Shown here piece after piece: positions 60,851-64,000 of a stretch of 64,000 nucleotides of DNA. A model generated the notes under the pieces. The model had not been told where the DNA came from and did not search any database. It was given only the letters and a program-made list of their open reading frames with translations. Positions within the stretch are counted from its first letter, which is position 1; each line of letters opens with the position of its first letter. Source of the stretch: Phoronis australis (Eukaryota > Phoronida > Phoronidae); the NCBI GenBank assembly GCA_002633005.1, contig NMRA01000061.1:594561-658560 (forward strand), given 5' to 3'. The translations under genes and the position numbers were made by a program.

Positions 60851-62168
60851 CTACCAGTGGTGGTGCACTCTATACAGGTCCGTAGCGATCACAACACCTT
60901 AAACTGACCACAGGTAATGGTAATGCATCGAATTCTTAATCTGCATCTAAATCATTCATGTTTGGAGCATAGGTTTTGTTGCTTACTGCCTCTTGCAGTT
61001 TCCCAGTAGCACACTTACCAAAAATGTAATGTAGTATCTTTGCAACTGCCTACAGTATGTATTAATGTGGTATTTTTGTTGTCGTTGAAACATGTTTCCC
61101 ACATTTTAATTGACTGTGTTACGGGATTTCATATTATATGATATTCACATAAGACAATGATTGTTATATGTTCGCTCAGGCCCTAGTGGCTGACACTTAT
61201 CTAATTATTATTTGTTCTGACTGTTGTGTTTCTCAGAACGTTGATTTTGTGGACAACTCAATACCAAATTGTCTGTCAGGATAAATTTACACAGCACTGA
61301 TTTTGTGTGGCATTTCTGTTCGGTCATGTTATTGACACCTCTCACTCACTATAATATTGATCTTAATTTCTAGGCACTTGTTCTGTTCTCTGTCAGTCAG
61401 GTGCAGAATCTACAACTACATATGATTTTTGTTGTCGGTTTCAGAATGATTCCCCACATCATCAATTAGTTATTACTGTTTTAGCATGCCCGCGAAAAAA
61501 ATCACGCTGAGCACTGTGTGTCACCATAATTTAGTTTATAATGAGTTTCAAGTTGAAATAATCCCTGTGAAAACTGGTGTTTCAATCTGTGAGAAAGTTT
61601 ACTTAAATTCAGAAGACACCACCGAACACATGAGCTGATCAGTCATTGTTGAGTGGCCTATAGTGGCAAGAACTCATAGCCTTTTATCAATTCTTAAACG
61701 TGTTACAGCTAAGTTAGCCATAGTGAGAGATCTTCAATACATCTTTTTTGTTTTCTTCAGCGAATTTGAGTGTTCAAACTCTTATTTTTCACCGTCTTTT
61801 GTTCGTTACTATGTGGTCATATTTCCTCGAAACATATCTTTAGATCAATTATTATCTATGTGTTTTGTGTTCACTTGCAACAGAACTATCTGGTTTCCCA
61901 AGAATGAATTTATACGTTGTGCTTTTCAACTAAGTTGCTATTTACGTACCTGTTAGCGAGCCTATGATATAATTTTGCTTTTTAAAAATGACTCCCCAAA
62001 TTGTCCAGACTACCTTATTCATTTAACAACCCTTGAATTTTCAACAAGCATTGGTGTATTAATTGTCAAATACGGCATACCTTTGAGTGTCTCGAGTAGT
62101 GTGAGTTTCTCTGGTCTTCCAATGTTTTCCCCGCATGGTCACAGTTCAATTCCTCTCACCGGAATCGA
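60851..62168 (+). other. Probable 5' part of the LINE; no ORF1 domain recognised
   Basis: A 50-codon frame at 61486-61638 (MPAKKITLSTV..., ending EDTTEHMS) and a 97-codon frame at 61663-61956 have fairly coding-like composition but no recognised motif. They lie upstream of the 2A-containing frame and may be decayed LINE sequence. Confidence 0.3.
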
Positions 62169-62366
62169 ATGAGATATCACGCTATGCTGGTTCAACTTAC
62201 TGATGTGTCTTACTATTGTTTACATAACACCTGCATGGATTATGGAACCGTCATTGACATGTGCCTCCTTTTAGCTGGCGATTTTGAAGAAAATCCTGGG
62301 CCTGAAGACAATACTACCTTTAAAATCTCATTAAATCCGACAATTTATCCAGATTCCAACTTCTAA
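62169..62366 (+). pseudogene. LINE ORF2 N-terminus with 2A-like ribosome-skipping motif
   Basis: The frame contains a hydrophobic run (MDYGTVIDMCLLLA) followed by GDFEENPGP at 62277-62303. This matches the 2A consensus D-V/I-E-x-N-P-G-P except for F in the V/I position. 2A motifs at the start of ORF2 are known from APE-type LINEs of sea urchin, amphioxus and other animals, where the ribosome skips the G-P bond and, in some, the upstream peptide acts as a signal sequence. The frame stops 21 codons later, and the endonuclease follows in another frame with its first part missing, so this copy is broken here. Confidence 0.8.
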
Positions 62367-62392
62367 AAAACTTTGTTCTATATTACGATTAT

Positions 62393-63445
62393 ATGATTGT
62401 CGCTCTTTGTGAAACTTGTAATGTTATCAAAGACGACCTTAATAATGAACTATTCATTCCTGTGTACAGTTTAGCCTATCACAGTAACAGTGGCCGTGGT
62501 ATCATCTTATTCACTAAAAACACACTCTCGTTTAAATTATGTCCTAGCTTAACTTGTCCTCAGTTATGCAACTGCTGGATCGAAATTGATTTCGATCACA
62601 AAAAACTTTCCTATGGGTTGTTTTATCGCTCACCTTCTCGATCTCTAACTGAAAGAAAACTCTACTTCAAAGCCCTAGCCGATCAGTTAGCGGAACTTAA
62701 CCGCAATAGCGTTAGTATAATCATAAATGGTGATTTCAATGCCCGAAACTCTACACGGTACAATGATGATCATGACAATACGGCCGGACTACAATTGTAT
62801 GGTATCTTACTGTCTAATGACTGCATACAACTAACTAATGAGCCAACCCGTATCACCGACGTTTCTCATTCATGTATTGATCTCTGTATAACAAACAATT
62901 TGAGTATCATTGACTCATGTTCTGTACTACCTCCTGTTGGCAATTCTGATCACCACACAATCGAAACCACTCCAACACTTAAAAAACCGGTTAAAGAACA
63001 ACACACCACTCGAACCAATTGCAAATATGATCAGGTCGACACCGATAAACTTCGTCAGGATATCACCAACACTGACTGGTATTCCATGTTGAACACTGGT
63101 GACATTGATGACACTGTTTCACTATTCACTAGTAATCTCTATGAAATTTTAAAAAACAACATCCCATCAACTGAAAAGATAATTAAACACAACAGCCAAC
63201 CGTGGTTCAGCAATAATGTTAAACGGGCAATCCGCAAAAGAAACAGACTTTACAGCTCTTTCAGAAGATCTAACAACACTATAATCTACAACAGATACAA
63301 GGAACAGTCACGTCTGGTTGAAACTTTAGTAAATAAAGCCAAAGCTGATCATCGACACAAGCTTTTTCAACAAATTAACAGCGCAAGCAAGAACTCCAAA
63401 GAATACTGGAACATCATCAATAAAATACGCGGCAGTCAACAATAA
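62393..63445 (+). pseudogene. LINE ORF2 AP-endonuclease domain (CR1/L2-like), reverse transcriptase lost
   Basis: A 350-codon frame carries the later part of an APE-type endonuclease: ALCETCN, GRGIILFTKN, GLFYRSPSRS, INGDFNARNS, IDLCITNN and the catalytic SDHHTI. It then runs through the linker to KEYWNIINKIRG, where the reverse transcriptase should begin. A stop follows and no reverse transcriptase motifs (such as F/Y-A-D-D) are found before the end of the window. The first third of the endonuclease (usual N and E residues) is missing. The element nicks target DNA in intact relatives; this copy is deleted at both sides. Confidence 0.85.
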
Positions 63446-63867
63446 TCCTTCTATCCTGTCATCAACTATAATGGCAACCTAGCCTCAAGTAGTAGTGACA
63501 AGTGTGATTCGTTTCTCAAAATTTTCACGAACAAAAGCCACATTACATTATTATTGAATGGTAGTCCTAACCTTGACTTTGTTCTCAACGAATTCCTCAT
63601 AAGCAACATTAGTAAATTTTTATGTACCGTTTATCACTATTGTTGCATCTGACTTCCCTACATGAATCTGTACATATTTTTATTTTTATATATCTGCAAT
63701 ACGATATCTAATATTGGAATACTTATTTTAGATACTACTTAATTGTATATACCTCTATGTATATTAGTTTCATTTATGACTTGTTTACAACCCAGTTTCT
63801 GGGTTTGTTAATATTTCTTTGTATTTTCTGTGTATTATTCAACAAATTTATATAACTTAAAAAAGTA
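63446..63867 (+). other. LINE remnant and AT-rich tail
   Basis: The frame continues for a short way with stops (ORF2 debris), then becomes AT-rich. No reverse transcriptase is visible. Confidence 0.4.
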
Positions 63868-64000
63868 ACTGGCCTTGGCTTATTATCATTTGATGGCCTG
63901 GCCATCCATTCAGCCAAAAGTAGTTCCATAGGTGGCTTGTCAGCCACTTATTCACGCATGCTGACTCACAATATAGGCCTGATAAGAGTGAAGGTGGATA
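63868..64000 (+). repeat. Composite repeat, segment C copy at the window edge
   Basis: GGCCTTGGCTTATTATCAT, GGCCTGGCCATCC and CAGCCAAAAGTAGTTCCAT match 49480-49620. It continues past the window. Confidence 0.75.

Noticed and set aside
1-64000. CRISPR arrays, prokaryotic operons or rRNA genes
   Set aside because: Introns, LINE and DNA-transposon remnants show eukaryotic nuclear DNA. No regularly spaced identical repeats with unique spacers and no rRNA sequence were seen.

Overview
The window is eukaryotic nuclear DNA. Introns have GT-AG borders, genes are sparse, base composition is AT-leaning, and the sequence is full of transposable-element remnants. The elements present (a 2A-bearing APE-type LINE fragment, THAP-domain DNA transposons, hAT remnants, many short inverted-repeat elements) and a compact GPI-anchored Ly6-type gene suggest a marine invertebrate, probably a deuterostome (hemichordate, cephalochordate or echinoderm). 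The species cannot be fixed from the sequence alone. Runs of N and single Ns beside exact duplications show it is a draft scaffold.

Two ordinary host genes can be reconstructed exon by exon, both on the minus strand. The first (13716-20588, three exons) encodes a 120-residue Ly6/uPAR (three-finger) protein with signal peptide, ten cysteines and a GPI-type tail. The second (37707-40169, three exons) encodes a 187-residue ChaC2-type gamma-glutamylcyclotransferase. A possible first coding exon with a ZNF143-like promoter motif lies at 2404-2475 and would belong to a gene leaving the window on the left.

Region by region: 1-2.7 kb is pyrimidine-rich repeat-like DNA plus the candidate exon. About 2.75-9.0 kb and 15.47-24.0 kb are two copies of one segment in the same orientation. 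Each carries a promoter and exon 1 of the Ly6 gene, but only the right copy has exons 2 and 3. Elements have inserted independently into each copy. 9.0-13.0 kb holds a non-LTR RNase H remnant interrupted by a 138-bp TTAA element, then two inverted-repeat elements. 15.64-19.87 kb (inside Ly6 intron 1) and 20.85-22.50 kb are TTAA-flanked elements with decayed THAP domains (Kolobok-like). 24.50-29.18 kb is an element with about 150-bp terminal inverted repeats that contains a broken copy of a large, widely dispersed but functionally unassigned animal protein family. 29.2-37.7 kb is mostly featureless with a foldback element and fragments. 37.7-40.4 kb is the CHAC2 locus. 45.2-46.7 kb is a broken hAT transposase. 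48.2-60.9 kb is a mosaic of one composite repeat family in both orientations, with an array of inverted palindromic units at 56.5 kb and a third THAP element at 57.5-60.2 kb. 62.2-63.4 kb is a LINE fragment with a 2A-like ribosome-skipping motif and an endonuclease domain.

The host genes show no shared pathway. CHAC2 acts in cytosolic glutathione turnover, and the Ly6 protein is predicted to sit on the cell surface. The rest of the window is a record of segmental duplication followed by waves of transposon insertion and decay.
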